Shown here one piece after another: positions 15,621-24,738 of a DNA stretch of 36,169 nucleotides. Source of the stretch: Bacillota bacterium (GTDB taxonomy: Bacteria > Bacillota > Clostridia > Oscillospirales > Ruminococcaceae); assembly GCA_023458875.1 (NCBI GenBank), contig JAEWXO010000055.1, positions 1-36,169 on the forward strand, read 5' to 3'. The notes under the pieces were generated by a model. It searched no databases. It was not told where the DNA came from and saw only the letters and a list, made by a program, of their open reading frames with translations. The first letter of the stretch is position 1. Each line of letters begins with the position of its first letter. A program made the position numbers and the translations under genes.

Positions 15621-18017
15621 TTAGCTCATTTTTACAATAATATCGTTGTTTTCAAGAAGAATGTCTGCAGGAATATAATTTCCGTTGATTTTCTGGCCGT
15701 TTACAGTAATTTCACTGACACCGCTCTGTACATGAGCTGAATTGTCAAATGTGATTGAGAGCCATTTTCCTCTGAATAATTTTTTGATTGAGAATTCGTT
15801 CCATTCTGAAGGAACAGAAGGTGATATAAGAAGCCCGTCAGCATCAGGACGCATACCGCATATACCCTCAACACAGCCTACCATAACTGTTGAAGCTGTA
15901 CCTGTAAGCCAGTGCACGTTTGAACGTCCTTCAAATGCACATCTTGTGGATTCTGTAAACTGACCGTGTGCATACGGTTCGAGAACTCTTATTTCTGCTT
16001 TGTCATTCATTGAAGCAGGCGCACTTTCCATAAAGTACTCAAATGCTTTGTTTCCGTGTCCTAAAAGGCTTTCTGCAAGTATAGCCCATCCCTGAGGCTG
16101 TGAGAATATACCGCCGTTTTCCTTTGTATCAGGATTGAATATATGCATTAATGCACCCTTGAACTGATGATCTACATACGGAGGCTCAAGGAGCTTTATT
16201 CCGTATGGGGTGTTCAGTATTTCATATACGGACTGCATGGATTTTTCGGCTCTTTCCTTTGAGGAAAATCCTGAAATAATGCCCCAGCTCTGAGGATTCA
16301 GCCACATGTTTGCTTCCGGATCATTTTTAGCACCTACAATAGTGCCATTATCGCGGATACCTCTTATAAATCTGTCTTCATCCCAGCATTTATCAAGTGC
16401 ATCGCTGAGGTTTTTCTTTATTTTATCAAGATAGCTTATATATTCATTGTCGTTTCGTTTCAGTGCATATGTTCTCATTATATTTATTGCATAGTACAGC
16501 TGGAATGCAACAAATGTACTTTCACCCTTTGCTCCGAGTCTCAGGCAGTCATTCCAGTCTGCATGAAGTCCGGCAGGCATATTGTGAGAACCGAGATGAT
16601 TCATTGAAAATCCGATAGCTCGTTTCAGGTGATCATATACACTGTCTTTTCCGCCGTTTGCATAAACGATTACTTCATCAAGGAAACCGATATTTCCGCT
16701 TTCGCCTATATACTTGTCAACAGTCGGGAACAGCCACAGTGCATCATCTGCTCTGTATGAAGGATGTCCGGTAGCTTTTACATATGAAGCCTGATCAGGA
16801 GTGTCTTCATGGCCGGCATTATGATCAAACTTTACAAGCGGAAGTCCTCCTCCGTTATCTACCTGTGCTGAAATCATAAAACGTATCTTTTCAGCTGCAA
16901 GCTCCGGATCAAGATGAATAATACCCTGAATGTCCTGAACTGTATCTCTGTATCCGTATCCGTTTCTGAGTCCGCAGTATATAAAGGAGGCAGCTCTTGA
17001 CCATATAAAGGTTATGAAGCACTGATATGAATTCCATACATTTATCATGTTGTTGAATTCATCACTTGGTGTTTTAACCTGGAAGTTGTTGAGCTTTGTG
17101 TGCCAGTAATTTTTAAGCTTTTCGATTTCTTTGTCAACAAGCATACTGTCCTTGTACTTTTCTATAATTTTATCGGCTTTTGTGTTGTTTTTCTGTCCGA
17201 GAATATATATAAGATTTATAGTCTGACCCGGTGCAAGTGTAATATCTGACTGAAGAGCACCGCATGAGTTTGAATTGTAGTTGAGGGTATTGTCGCATTT
17301 TCCGTTTTCAACAGCTATAGGATTTGAATATGTTCTGTAAGGACCGATAAAGCTGTCAAGATTTCCGTTATATGCGCAGATATCCGCACCAACCATAGCG
17401 AAAAAGCGTTCTTTATTATTTGAACCTGTTTTATTCTTTTTCTCGTTTTCATTTATATGCTGAATAATTTTGTTGCCTTCGAAGCTTGTACGGGAAATAA
17501 ACAGTGTATACTGAAGATTTACCTGGTCCTGCTCATAGTTTTTTTCATTTGTAAATTCAACAAATCCGAAAACTGAAAGGTTTCTTGGCTTTGAGTCAGT
17601 ATTTGTGATTTTTGTGCTCCATACTTCGTATTTCTGGTCAAGAGGCACATAGTAGGTCGTTTCTGAATTTATCTTTTCATATTCTGACTTTATAATGGTA
17701 TATGCTGTGCCATGAGCACATGTTGATTTGTATTTATCAAGCGGTTTTCCAACAGGCTGCCATGATGCAGACCAGTAATCGTTTAAATCATTGTCTCGTA
17801 TATAAATATACCTTCCCGGAAGCGCCATTGTGGAGTTGAATCTGAATCTTGTGATTCTTCCGTTTGCACCTGATTTTACAAAGCTGTATCCTGCTGCATT
17901 ATTTGAAATTATTGCGCCGTATTTGGGTGAACCGAGATAATTTACCCAAGGTGCCGGCGTAGCTGGGTTTGTAATTATATATTCTTTATTTTCTAAATCA
18001 AAATGTCCGTACTTCAT
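15621..18017 (-). CDS. GH94 glycoside phosphorylase (cellobiose/chitobiose phosphorylase type)
   Basis: A cytoplasmic enzyme of 798 residues that splits beta-linked disaccharides or oligosaccharides with phosphate, giving a sugar 1-phosphate. The N-terminus (MKYGHFD...KEYIITNP, TPAPWVNYLG), the GYSF segment and the YRD-QD region near 355 are typical of GH94. The DWNDC motif at 487-491 holds the family's general-acid aspartate. N-terminal wording is closer to chitobiose phosphorylases than to clostridial cellobiose phosphorylase, but the substrate is not settled. It is monocistronic, with its own promoter and terminator and AAGGAG 8 bases before the ATG. No transporter is adjacent. Confidence 0.9.
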   Translation of the reverse strand: MKYGHFDLENKEYIITNPATPAPWVNYLGSPKYGAIISNNAAGYSFVKSGANGRITRFRFNSTMALPGRYIYIRDNDLNDYWSASWQPVGKPLDKYKSTCAHGTAYTIIKSEYEKINSETTYYVPLDQKYEVWSTKITNTDSKPRNLSVFGFVEFTNEKNYEQDQVNLQYTLFISRTSFEGNKIIQHINENEKKNKTGSNNKERFFAMVGADICAYNGNLDSFIGPYRTYSNPIAVENGKCDNTLNYNSNSCGALQSDITLAPGQTINLIYILGQKNNTKADKIIEKYKDSMLVDKEIEKLKNYWHTKLNNFQVKTPSDEFNNMINVWNSYQCFITFIWSRAASFIYCGLRNGYGYRDTVQDIQGIIHLDPELAAEKIRFMISAQVDNGGGLPLVKFDHNAGHEDTPDQASYVKATGHPSYRADDALWLFPTVDKYIGESGNIGFLDEVIVYANGGKDSVYDHLKRAIGFSMNHLGSHNMPAGLHADWNDCLRLGAKGESTFVAFQLYYAINIMRTYALKRNDNEYISYLDKIKKNLSDALDKCWDEDRFIRGIRDNGTIVGAKNDPEANMWLNPQSWGIISGFSSKERAEKSMQSVYEILNTPYGIKLLEPPYVDHQFKGALMHIFNPDTKENGGIFSQPQGWAILAESLLGHGNKAFEYFMESAPASMNDKAEIRVLEPYAHGQFTESTRCAFEGRSNVHWLTGTASTVMVGCVEGICGMRPDADGLLISPSVPSEWNEFSIKKLFRGKWLSITFDNSAHVQSGVSEITVNGQKINGNYIPADILLENNDIIVKMS

Positions 18018-18153
18018 TTTTTAAGCTCCTTTTTTATTGAATTTTATGTTGCCTGTGCAATATAAATCCTTTTACATGCAGTCTCACCCTGATAAATCCC
18101 TGAAAATACATTAGTTATTAATACTGCCGGGCATGATAAATATCGGTATAATT

Positions 18154-18182
18154 ATAATAACATTTTAGACATGTATTTGCAA
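18154..18182 (-). promoter_or_regulatory. Candidate promoter of the GH94 gene
   Basis: On the minus strand TTGCAA (18177-18182), 17 bases, TATTAT (18154-18159). The leader to the start codon would be about 130 bases. Confidence 0.5.
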
Positions 18183-18186
18183 TAGG

Positions 18187-18205
18187 TATTGTGAAAATCA
18201 CAATA
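18187..18205. promoter_or_regulatory. 19-base inverted repeat upstream of the GH94 promoter
   Basis: TATTGTG-AAAAT-CACAATA is a perfect 7-bp inverted repeat, four bases upstream of the -35 box of the GH94 promoter. Its position suits an activator, or an upstream repressor site. The half-site spacing differs from the Crp site. Confidence 0.5.
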
Positions 18206-18263
18206 AATGAAGGCAAATAAATCGTTACTATTCAGCTATACCATAAATTGAGACATATATATA

Positions 18264-18324
18264 AGCGAAGTCCAGGCGACCGTAAAGTCCGGTCGAGTCG
18301 TTCTGCTTCTAAATCTCTGCATAA
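18264..18324 (-). repeat. Hairpin-rich intergenic repeat, copy 3 (inverted, decayed)
   Basis: Read on the minus strand this matches copies 1 and 2: CAGAGATTTAGAAGCAG then GACTCGACCGG, with the CGACCG/CGGTCG hairpin (18277-18295) intact and a TGGACTTCG block following. The first stem of the other copies is lost. It lies between the divergent GH94 and rimP promoters; apart from this and the regulatory sites listed, the 473-base gap holds no gene I can support. Confidence 0.65.
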
Positions 18325-18393
18325 GTATTATATCCACATGTGGGCTGAGCATCAACCGTTTTAAGCACACTTTTAAAAAACTATTGATTTCTA

Positions 18394-18422
18394 TTGATTT
18401 ATTTATTTTTATGTGGTATAAT
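18394..18422 (+). promoter_or_regulatory. Promoter of the rimP-nusA-infB operon
   Basis: TTGATT (18394-18399), a 17-base spacer and TATAAT (18417-18422) preceded by TGG, an extended -10. Transcription should start about 18429. Confidence 0.75.
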
Positions 18423-18443
18423 ACCTATAGTATGATAAGTTAG

Positions 18444-18468
18444 AAAGGTCGGATTAATTCCGACCTTT
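18444..18468 (+). promoter_or_regulatory. Leader hairpin before rimP
   Basis: AAAGGTCGGA and TCCGACCTTT form a perfect 10-bp stem with a 5-base loop, starting about 15 bases into the predicted transcript and ending 12 bases before the ribosome site. The T-run after it is weak (AATTTATG). It may act as an attenuator, a protein-binding site or 5' end protection. Confidence 0.6.
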
Positions 18469-18490
18469 AATTTATGTATGGAGGGTTTTA

Positions 18491-18970
18491 ATGAAAATAA
18501 AGAAAAACGGCAGTACAGAGTTAAAGGTATATCAGATAGCGAAGCCTATAGCTGATGAGCTTGGTTATGATATCTGGGACGTTGTTTTCGTCAAGGAAGG
18601 TGCTGAGTGGTATCTACGTGTTTTTATTGACAAGGAGGACGGTATCGGAATTGATGACTGTGAAGCAATGTCAAGACCGCTGAGCGATAAGCTTGATGAG
18701 CTGGACCCTATAACGGAAGGCTATTTCCTTGAGGTTGGTTCTGCCGGACTTGAAAGAGAACTGATTAGAGAGTCACATTTTGAGTCATGTATCGGAAAAG
18801 ATATAAGAGTACATCTTATTATTGCTTCGGATGGTGTAAAGGATTATATAGGGGAACTTACAGGATTTGACAAAAGTTCCGTAAAGCTTTTGATTGAAAA
18901 TGAAGAAAAAGAAGTATTATTATCAGATGCGGCATATATTAAATTATATGAAGATTTTGATTTTGAATAA
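18491..18970 (+). CDS. rimP: Ribosome maturation factor RimP
   Basis: Assists 30S subunit assembly. 159 residues in two domains: the N-terminal alpha/beta domain with the EVGSAGLEREL signature (about 87-97, matching the family's EVSSPGLDRPL) and a C-terminal SH3-like barrel. GGAGGG stands 6 bases before the ATG. First gene of the operon, 28 bases before nusA, as in most bacteria. Confidence 0.95.
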   Translation: MKIKKNGSTELKVYQIAKPIADELGYDIWDVVFVKEGAEWYLRVFIDKEDGIGIDDCEAMSRPLSDKLDELDPITEGYFLEVGSAGLERELIRESHFESCIGKDIRVHLIIASDGVKDYIGELTGFDKSSVKLLIENEEKEVLLSDAAYIKLYEDFDFE

Positions 18971-18998
18971 TAAGTAAATTTGGAGGGTGTTTGCAAAA

Positions 18999-20138
18999 AT
19001 GAACAAGGGTTTTTTTGATGCATTGAGATTACTGGGTGATGAAAACAGTGTGTCAGTTGATACATTAGTTGAAAAAATAAAGTCTGCACTTATGAAGGCT
19101 GTTAAAAAGTCGTATCCTGACTGTGAGAATATAAATATAAATATAGATCCTGAATCGGATATATTTGAAATAAGCATCATTAAGGAAGTTGTTGATGACG
19201 AACCTCTGGATGATAATGAAATCAATATAGCAGTAGCGAGAACAATAGACCCTAATGCCTATGTAGGCGGAATGGTAGCAGTAAAAATCGATACTGCGCA
19301 GTTCGGAAGAGCGGCCGCACAGTCTGCAAAACAGTCAATAAAGACGGATCTGAGAGAAATCAACAGAGAAAATCTTCTCAATCAGTTCCAGAACAAAGAA
19401 AACGAGTGTATCAGTGCAAGAATAAATCAGATCGAGCCAAGCAGAGGAACAGCAACCCTGATATATGATAAAACAGAGCTGTACTTATTTAAAAATGATC
19501 AGATTCCGGGAGAAGTTCTTAAAGAAGGACAGATAATAAAGGTTTATATAACCGGAATAGTCAGCAAGGAAAAGAAGCCTATAATAAAAATTTCAAGAAC
19601 ACATAAGGATCTGGTAAAGAGATTGTTTGAGCTTGAAGTTCCTGAAATATATGACGGAACCGTTGAAATAAAATCAATTTCACGTGAAGCGGGTTCAAGG
19701 ACAAAGATTGCCGTTTATTCAAAAAATCCCGATGTTGATGCAATAGGTGCATGTATCGGTCCAAAACGTTCAAGAATAACAAATATCGTCAACGAACTTA
19801 ACGGTGAAAAAATTGATATTGTTGTTTACAGTGAAGATCCTGAGGAATTTATAGCAAAATCCCTTGCGCCATCAGAGGTTGTAAAGGTATGGCTTAACGA
19901 AGATATGAAATCATGTACAGTAATAGTTCCTGACTCTCAGCTGTCACTTGCTATAGGAAACAGAGGACAGAATGCAAAGCTTGCCGCAAAGCTTACAGGA
20001 TATAAAATAGATATAAAGCCTGTTTCAGAAGCAGTATCAGAGGCGCAGGAAGCAGCTGATGAGAAGCTGGATATTGCAGAAGATTTAACAGATGAAAGTA
20101 TTCATCTTGATAGTGCGGATAAGCCAGAGGAAGATTAA
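18999..20138 (+). CDS. nusA: Transcription termination/antitermination factor NusA
   Basis: Binds RNA polymerase and nascent RNA, affecting pausing, termination and antitermination. Order: N-terminal polymerase-binding domain (with NKGFFDALR at the start), S1 domain at about 130-200, then two KH domains, including CIGPKRSRI and LAIGNRGQNAKLAAKLTG, and an acidic tail. 379 residues. ATG 18999 is chosen, since GGAGGG (18982-18987) is 11 bases upstream; a GTG at 18987 overlaps it. Confidence 0.96.
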   Translation: MNKGFFDALRLLGDENSVSVDTLVEKIKSALMKAVKKSYPDCENININIDPESDIFEISIIKEVVDDEPLDDNEINIAVARTIDPNAYVGGMVAVKIDTAQFGRAAAQSAKQSIKTDLREINRENLLNQFQNKENECISARINQIEPSRGTATLIYDKTELYLFKNDQIPGEVLKEGQIIKVYITGIVSKEKKPIIKISRTHKDLVKRLFELEVPEIYDGTVEIKSISREAGSRTKIAVYSKNPDVDAIGACIGPKRSRITNIVNELNGEKIDIVVYSEDPEEFIAKSLAPSEVVKVWLNEDMKSCTVIVPDSQLSLAIGNRGQNAKLAAKLTGYKIDIKPVSEAVSEAQEAADEKLDIAEDLTDESIHLDSADKPEED

Positions 20139-20162
20139 ACAAAGTAAAGAAGTGGTGTGCGT

Positions 20163-20435
20163 ATGAGTACAAAGAAAATTCCGATGAGAATGTGCTGTGG
20201 ATGCAGTCAAATGAAACCCAAAAAAGAGCTTATAAGAGTTGTAAAGACAACTGAAGGTGATATAAAGCTTGATTTTACAGGAAGAATGAATGGCAGAGGA
20301 GCATATATATGTCGAGATAAAGAATGTCTTGCAAAGGCCAGAAAAGCAAGACGCTTTGAAAAATCATTTGCATGTGCAGTAAGTAATGAACTTTATGAGG
20401 AGTTTGAAAATGAATTATCAGATAAAGTTCTTTAA
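20163..20435 (+). CDS. ylxR: YlxR family protein
   Basis: A small basic protein of the DUF448/YlxR family, with RMCCGCSQMKPKKELIRVV near the N-terminus and GRGAYICRDKEC, the family's signature. It is always found between nusA and infB in Firmicutes; nucleic acid or nucleoid association has been proposed. 90 residues from ATG 20163; a GTG at 20157 is possible, as the ribosome site is weak. Its end overlaps the start of ylxQ. Confidence 0.92.
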   Translation: MSTKKIPMRMCCGCSQMKPKKELIRVVKTTEGDIKLDFTGRMNGRGAYICRDKECLAKARKARRFEKSFACAVSNELYEEFENELSDKVL

Positions 20436-20745
20436 TCTTTTAACAATCTGCGAAAAATCAGGGAAGCTTACTAAGGGGTTTGATGTTTCGGGTGAGGCAA
20501 TTAAGCAGCAGAAGGCAGCATGTGTAATGATAACTGAGGATATTTCACCTAAAACATTAAAAGAGATTAATTTCATGTGTCTTAATAAACCGTGGATAAA
20601 AATACTTTACATCCCTTTCAGGATGGATGATATTAAACAGAGTATAGGTAAGAAAGTAGGGGTGATGGCTGTTTGTGACAAGGGCTTTGCAAAAAAGTTT
20701 TATGAATATGCAGAAGCTATAAAGCTTGTGACAAAGCCAGAGTAA
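20410..20745 (+). CDS. ylxQ: YlxQ, L7Ae-family ribosomal-like protein
   Basis: An L7Ae/L30e-fold protein, probably binding kink-turn RNA. The GKLTKGFDVSGEAIKQQKAACVMI segment followed by a charged ISPKTLKEI helix fits YlxQ. 111 residues from ATG 20410, which has GAGGAG (20397-20402) 7 bases upstream and overlaps ylxR by 26 bases in another frame; an in-frame ATG at 20386 has no such site. Confidence 0.9.
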   Translation: MNYQIKFFNLLTICEKSGKLTKGFDVSGEAIKQQKAACVMITEDISPKTLKEINFMCLNKPWIKILYIPFRMDDIKQSIGKKVGVMAVCDKGFAKKFYEYAEAIKLVTKPE

Positions 20746-20780
20746 TTATTATAAAATGAAAATCGGGAGGTATCGTAAAT

Positions 20781-23360
20781 ATGATAAAAAAGGTTAAGAT
20801 CAGTGATTTAGCTAAGGATATTAATGTTTCCGCCAATGATATATCGGAACTGCTGGAGAGCGTATGCGGGATAAAGAAAAAACCGGCTTCCACAGTTACT
20901 GAAGAAGAAATAAATATTCTCCTTGAACATTATACAATGCAAAATCAGGTGATCGGGTTTGATGCCTACTTTGATCAAAGGAAGAACAAAGCTACCGGTA
21001 GTGTTCAGAAACCTGAAGAAATACAGATCAAACCAGAAAAACAGGAACAGGGCAAAAAAAATCAGGAGACAAATCAGAAAAAGCAGATAAACCCGGAAGA
21101 AAATATAAGTGATAAGCCAGATGATAAGAGGGAAATGTTGAAAAATATGAATCAAACAAACAATAATCCACAACAAAGCATTGCTAAAGACAAAGAAATC
21201 AAAAACGACGAAAAAGCAAAAAGCGACAAATCAAAGCAAATCCAGCCTAAGAAATCTTCAAGAGATTTTACAAGGCCTCAGACTCAGAGCAAGCCAAAAC
21301 CGCCTGTTCAGAAAGCCGCAGTGGACAGAAATACACAGAGAGGTGAAAAAACAAGCCTCAGTGCCAATTTAGCTTCAACTTCTTCAGAAAGAGCAGTTCG
21401 TACTGTTGATACAAGAGGCAGCTATGTTGAAATTGACAAATATAATGAAAGATACGAGCAGATAGCACCTAAAAACCATGCAAAGGACAATTATACCAAA
21501 AAGCAGAAAATAAATCAGAAATCAGCTCAGAGAAACAAACATCTTTCATCAAAGAAGGAAACTGAGACTGAAAAGCTTCGCCGTCTTGAGCTTGAAAGGG
21601 CAAGAAAACAGCAGCTTAAGGTAATGATACCTGACAATATAGTTGTAAGTGAGCTTGCTACCAGACTGAAGGTAACTGTTTCAGAGGTTATCAAGAAGCT
21701 TATGGGTCTTGGTATCATGGCGTCTATAAATCAGGAAATAGATTTTGATACAGCAGCACTTATAGCGGAAGAGCTGGGTGCGAAGGTTGAAAAAGAAATT
21801 ATTGTAACAATAGAAGAAAGACTTATTGACGATACTGATGCTGAAGAGAATATGATAGAAAGAAGCCCTGTTGTAGTTGTTATGGGACACGTTGACCATG
21901 GTAAGACATCACTTCTTGATAATATCAGAAAAGCTAACGTAACAGCATCTGAAGCCGGCGGAATTACACAGCACATCGGCGCATACAAAGTAAGAGCAAA
22001 GGATAAGTATATCACATTCCTTGATACACCGGGACATGAAGCATTTACTTCAATGAGAGCAAGAGGTGCGTCTGTAACTGATATAGCTGTTCTTGTCGTT
22101 GCAGCAGATGACGGAATAATGCCGCAGACTGTTGAAGCAATAAATCATGCAAAGGCAGCTGGTGTTTCAATCATAGTTGCTATAAACAAGATGGACAAAG
22201 AGGGCGCTAATCCTGAAAGAGTAAAGCAGGAGCTTACAGAACACGGCCTTGTTATTGAAGAGTGGGGCGGCGATATTATATGTGTTCCGGTATCAGCAAA
22301 GACAGGCGAAGGAATAAACGAGCTTCTTGAAAATATTATTCTCGTGTCAGAGTTCCGTGAACTCAAAGCAAATCCTAACCGTCTTGCAAAGGGAACAGTA
22401 ATCGAAGCAAGACTTGATAAGGGAAGAGGCACTATTGCAACACTCCTTGTACAGAACGGTACACTTCATCAGGGTGATATTATTATTGCAGGTACATCTG
22501 TCGGCAGAGTGCGTGTTATGACAAATGATAAGGGAAAAGAAGTAAAGAGTGCAGGTCCGTCTGTTCCTGTAGAGATTACAGGTCTTGCAGAAGTGCCTAG
22601 TGCAGGTGATATTTTCAACGCTGTTGAAGATGAAAGACTTGCAAGAGAGCTTGTAGACCAGAGAAAGCATGAAGCAAAGGAAGAACTGTTCAAGGCTTAC
22701 CAGAAGGTAACACTTGACAATCTCTTCAGCCAGATAGCAGAGGGCGATATAAAAGAACTACCTATCATAGTAAAGGCTGATGTACAGGGTTCTGTTGAGG
22801 CGGTAAAGCAGTCTCTTGAAAAGCTTTCAAATGAAGAAGTAAGAGTAAAAGTAATTCATGGCGGTGTAGGAACCATATCAGAAAGCGATGTAATGCTTGC
22901 TAATGCTTCCAATGCCATTATTGTTGGATTTAATGTAAGACCGGATCCGATCGTATCAGAAAGTGCCAGCAGAGACGGCGTTGATATACGTCTGTACAGA
23001 ATTATATATGATGCAATAGAAGAAATACAGACAGCTATGAAGGGCATGCTTGCACCTAAGTTCAAGGAAGTAGTACTCGGAAGAATTGAAGTAAGACAGG
23101 TTTACAAAATTTCAAATGTCGGTGCTATTGCAGGCTCATATGTTCTTGACGGAAAGGTTACAAGAACATGTGATATAAGAGTAGTAAGAGACGGAATAGT
23201 TATAGCAGAGGACAAAATTGACAGCCTGAAGCGTTTCAAGGATGATGCCAAGGAAGTAACTGCAGGTTACGAATGCGGTATAGGTCTTGAAAAGTTTAAC
23301 GATATCAAGGAAGGTGATATTCTCGAAGCCTTTAAAATGGAAGAATATCACGAAGCATAA
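20781..23360 (+). CDS. infB: Translation initiation factor IF-2
   Basis: GTPase that brings initiator tRNA to the 30S subunit. 859 residues: a first IF2_N helix bundle (1-50), a K/Q/N-rich disordered region (about 65-270), a second IF2_N (275-335), the G domain with GHVDHGKT (~368-375), DTPGHEA and NKMD, then the beta-barrel, IF2 core and C-terminal fMet-tRNA-binding domain. GGGAGG precedes the ATG. Only the first half shows low complexity, as is normal for the family. Confidence 0.98.
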   Translation: MIKKVKISDLAKDINVSANDISELLESVCGIKKKPASTVTEEEINILLEHYTMQNQVIGFDAYFDQRKNKATGSVQKPEEIQIKPEKQEQGKKNQETNQKKQINPEENISDKPDDKREMLKNMNQTNNNPQQSIAKDKEIKNDEKAKSDKSKQIQPKKSSRDFTRPQTQSKPKPPVQKAAVDRNTQRGEKTSLSANLASTSSERAVRTVDTRGSYVEIDKYNERYEQIAPKNHAKDNYTKKQKINQKSAQRNKHLSSKKETETEKLRRLELERARKQQLKVMIPDNIVVSELATRLKVTVSEVIKKLMGLGIMASINQEIDFDTAALIAEELGAKVEKEIIVTIEERLIDDTDAEENMIERSPVVVVMGHVDHGKTSLLDNIRKANVTASEAGGITQHIGAYKVRAKDKYITFLDTPGHEAFTSMRARGASVTDIAVLVVAADDGIMPQTVEAINHAKAAGVSIIVAINKMDKEGANPERVKQELTEHGLVIEEWGGDIICVPVSAKTGEGINELLENIILVSEFRELKANPNRLAKGTVIEARLDKGRGTIATLLVQNGTLHQGDIIIAGTSVGRVRVMTNDKGKEVKSAGPSVPVEITGLAEVPSAGDIFNAVEDERLARELVDQRKHEAKEELFKAYQKVTLDNLFSQIAEGDIKELPIIVKADVQGSVEAVKQSLEKLSNEEVRVKVIHGGVGTISESDVMLANASNAIIVGFNVRPDPIVSESASRDGVDIRLYRIIYDAIEEIQTAMKGMLAPKFKEVVLGRIEVRQVYKISNVGAIAGSYVLDGKVTRTCDIRVVRDGIVIAEDKIDSLKRFKDDAKEVTAGYECGIGLEKFNDIKEGDILEAFKMEEYHEA

Positions 23361-23396
23361 AAATACAGGCTGAAATAATTAAAGGGGGCATTTTTT

Positions 23397-23735
23397 ATGG
23401 CAAGCTTTAAAGTTGGCAGACTCGGAGAAGATATAAAAAGAGAACTTACAGCAATTCTGAGAGAACTAAAGGATCCAAGAATAGCAGAGTTTCTTACGAT
23501 AGTCAGAGTGGATCTTTCAAATGATTTATCACACTGTAAGGTTTATGTTTCAAGCTTCGACGGAATAGAAGCTGCACAGCAGTCGGTAAAAGGACTCACA
23601 AGTGCATCCGGATATATTAAAAGAGAGCTTTTCAGTCGTTTAAAAATGAGAAAATGCCCTGATTTAAAGTTTATAGCGGATAATTCAATAGAACGCAGTA
23701 CAGAGATAAACAAGATTATAGATAAATTTGATTGA
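23397..23735 (+). CDS. rbfA: Ribosome-binding factor A
   Basis: A cold-adaptation KH-fold factor binding 16S rRNA during 30S maturation. 112 residues; the motifs EDIKRELTAILRELKDPR and LSHCKVYVSSF are typical, with the R-x-C-P-D-L-KF strand near the end. It follows infB by 36 bases with GGGGG upstream. Confidence 0.96.
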   Translation: MASFKVGRLGEDIKRELTAILRELKDPRIAEFLTIVRVDLSNDLSHCKVYVSSFDGIEAAQQSVKGLTSASGYIKRELFSRLKMRKCPDLKFIADNSIERSTEINKIIDKFD

Positions 23736-23778
23736 TTGCGTATAGTTCACCCATATACCGAAAGGAATGACTTTATAT

Positions 23779-24735
23779 ATGCAGATAAGTTACAAAGAAG
23801 CCGCAGACATAATAAAATCCTGCAATAATGTCCATATTATCACACATCAGAGTCCGGACGGAGATACACTTGGTGCAGGATTTGCGTTGCATTTCGCATT
23901 AAAGACGATGAATATAAAATCAGAAGTTATATGCCCGGATGGGGTGCCTGACAGATATGCATTTATTTGCAGTAATTATCAGACTGATAACAGTATATCT
24001 GAGCCTGAATATGTAATTGCAGTTGATATAGCAGATGCGGGACTTATGGGTGATATGAGAAAAATATATGAAAACAGAGTAGATTTATGTATAGACCATC
24101 ATGTTTCAAATACTATGTATGCTTCAAAAATCCTTCTCAATCATGAAGCGTCAGCAACATGTGAAGTGATGTATAATTTATTCTCTGAAGTTGGCATACA
24201 GATAAATGATGATATTGCAAGATGCCTTTATACAGGAATTGCGACAGATACCGGATGCTTCAAATATGCAAACACAACAGCTGACGCACATAAAATATCA
24301 GGCGAACTCATAGGATATGATATAAATTTCGCTAAGATAAACCGTGATATGTTTGATATAAAGAGCATGGAAAGATTATATCTTGAACAGCATATATTTG
24401 ATTATATGGAAACGTATTTTGATGGCAGATGTGCTATTCTCTGTATAACAGAGGAAATCTGTGAAAAACTCGGAATAAACATAGATGACCTTGACGGAGT
24501 TGCCGGTCTTCCTCTGCAGATAGAGGGTATGGAGGTTGCGGTGACGATAAAGGAAAAAAAGAGCGGTGTATATAAAATATCAATGCGCTCCGCAGACAGA
24601 GTGAACGTATCAAGCATATGTCAGAAGCTTGGCGGAGGCGGACATGTCAATGCTGCCGGATGCATGGTAACAGGAACTCTTGAGCAGGCAAAGGAGAAGT
24701 TGCTTGAAGCAGTAAAATCTGCGTTGGAGGAATAA
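23779..24735 (+). CDS. nrnA: DHH phosphoesterase, NrnA-type (nanoRNase / pAp phosphatase)
   Basis: Degrades short RNA oligonucleotides and often 3'-phosphoadenosine 5'-phosphate. The DHH domain shows HQSPDGDTLG (23-32), Asp83 in VDIAD and DHH at 106-108; the DHHA1 domain ends with GGGGHVNAAG near 285. 318 residues from ATG 23779, chosen over ATG 23767 because AAAGGA lies 12 bases before it. NrnA commonly lies between rbfA and truB. Confidence 0.93.
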   Translation: MQISYKEAADIIKSCNNVHIITHQSPDGDTLGAGFALHFALKTMNIKSEVICPDGVPDRYAFICSNYQTDNSISEPEYVIAVDIADAGLMGDMRKIYENRVDLCIDHHVSNTMYASKILLNHEASATCEVMYNLFSEVGIQINDDIARCLYTGIATDTGCFKYANTTADAHKISGELIGYDINFAKINRDMFDIKSMERLYLEQHIFDYMETYFDGRCAILCITEEICEKLGINIDDLDGVAGLPLQIEGMEVAVTIKEKKSGVYKISMRSADRVNVSSICQKLGGGGHVNAAGCMVTGTLEQAKEKLLEAVKSALEE

Positions 24736-24738
24736 TAT

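Noticed and set aside
18187..18205. Crp-like site before the GH94 gene
   Set aside because: TGTGA and TCACA are present but separated by 3 bases where Crp needs 6, so I report only an inverted repeat.
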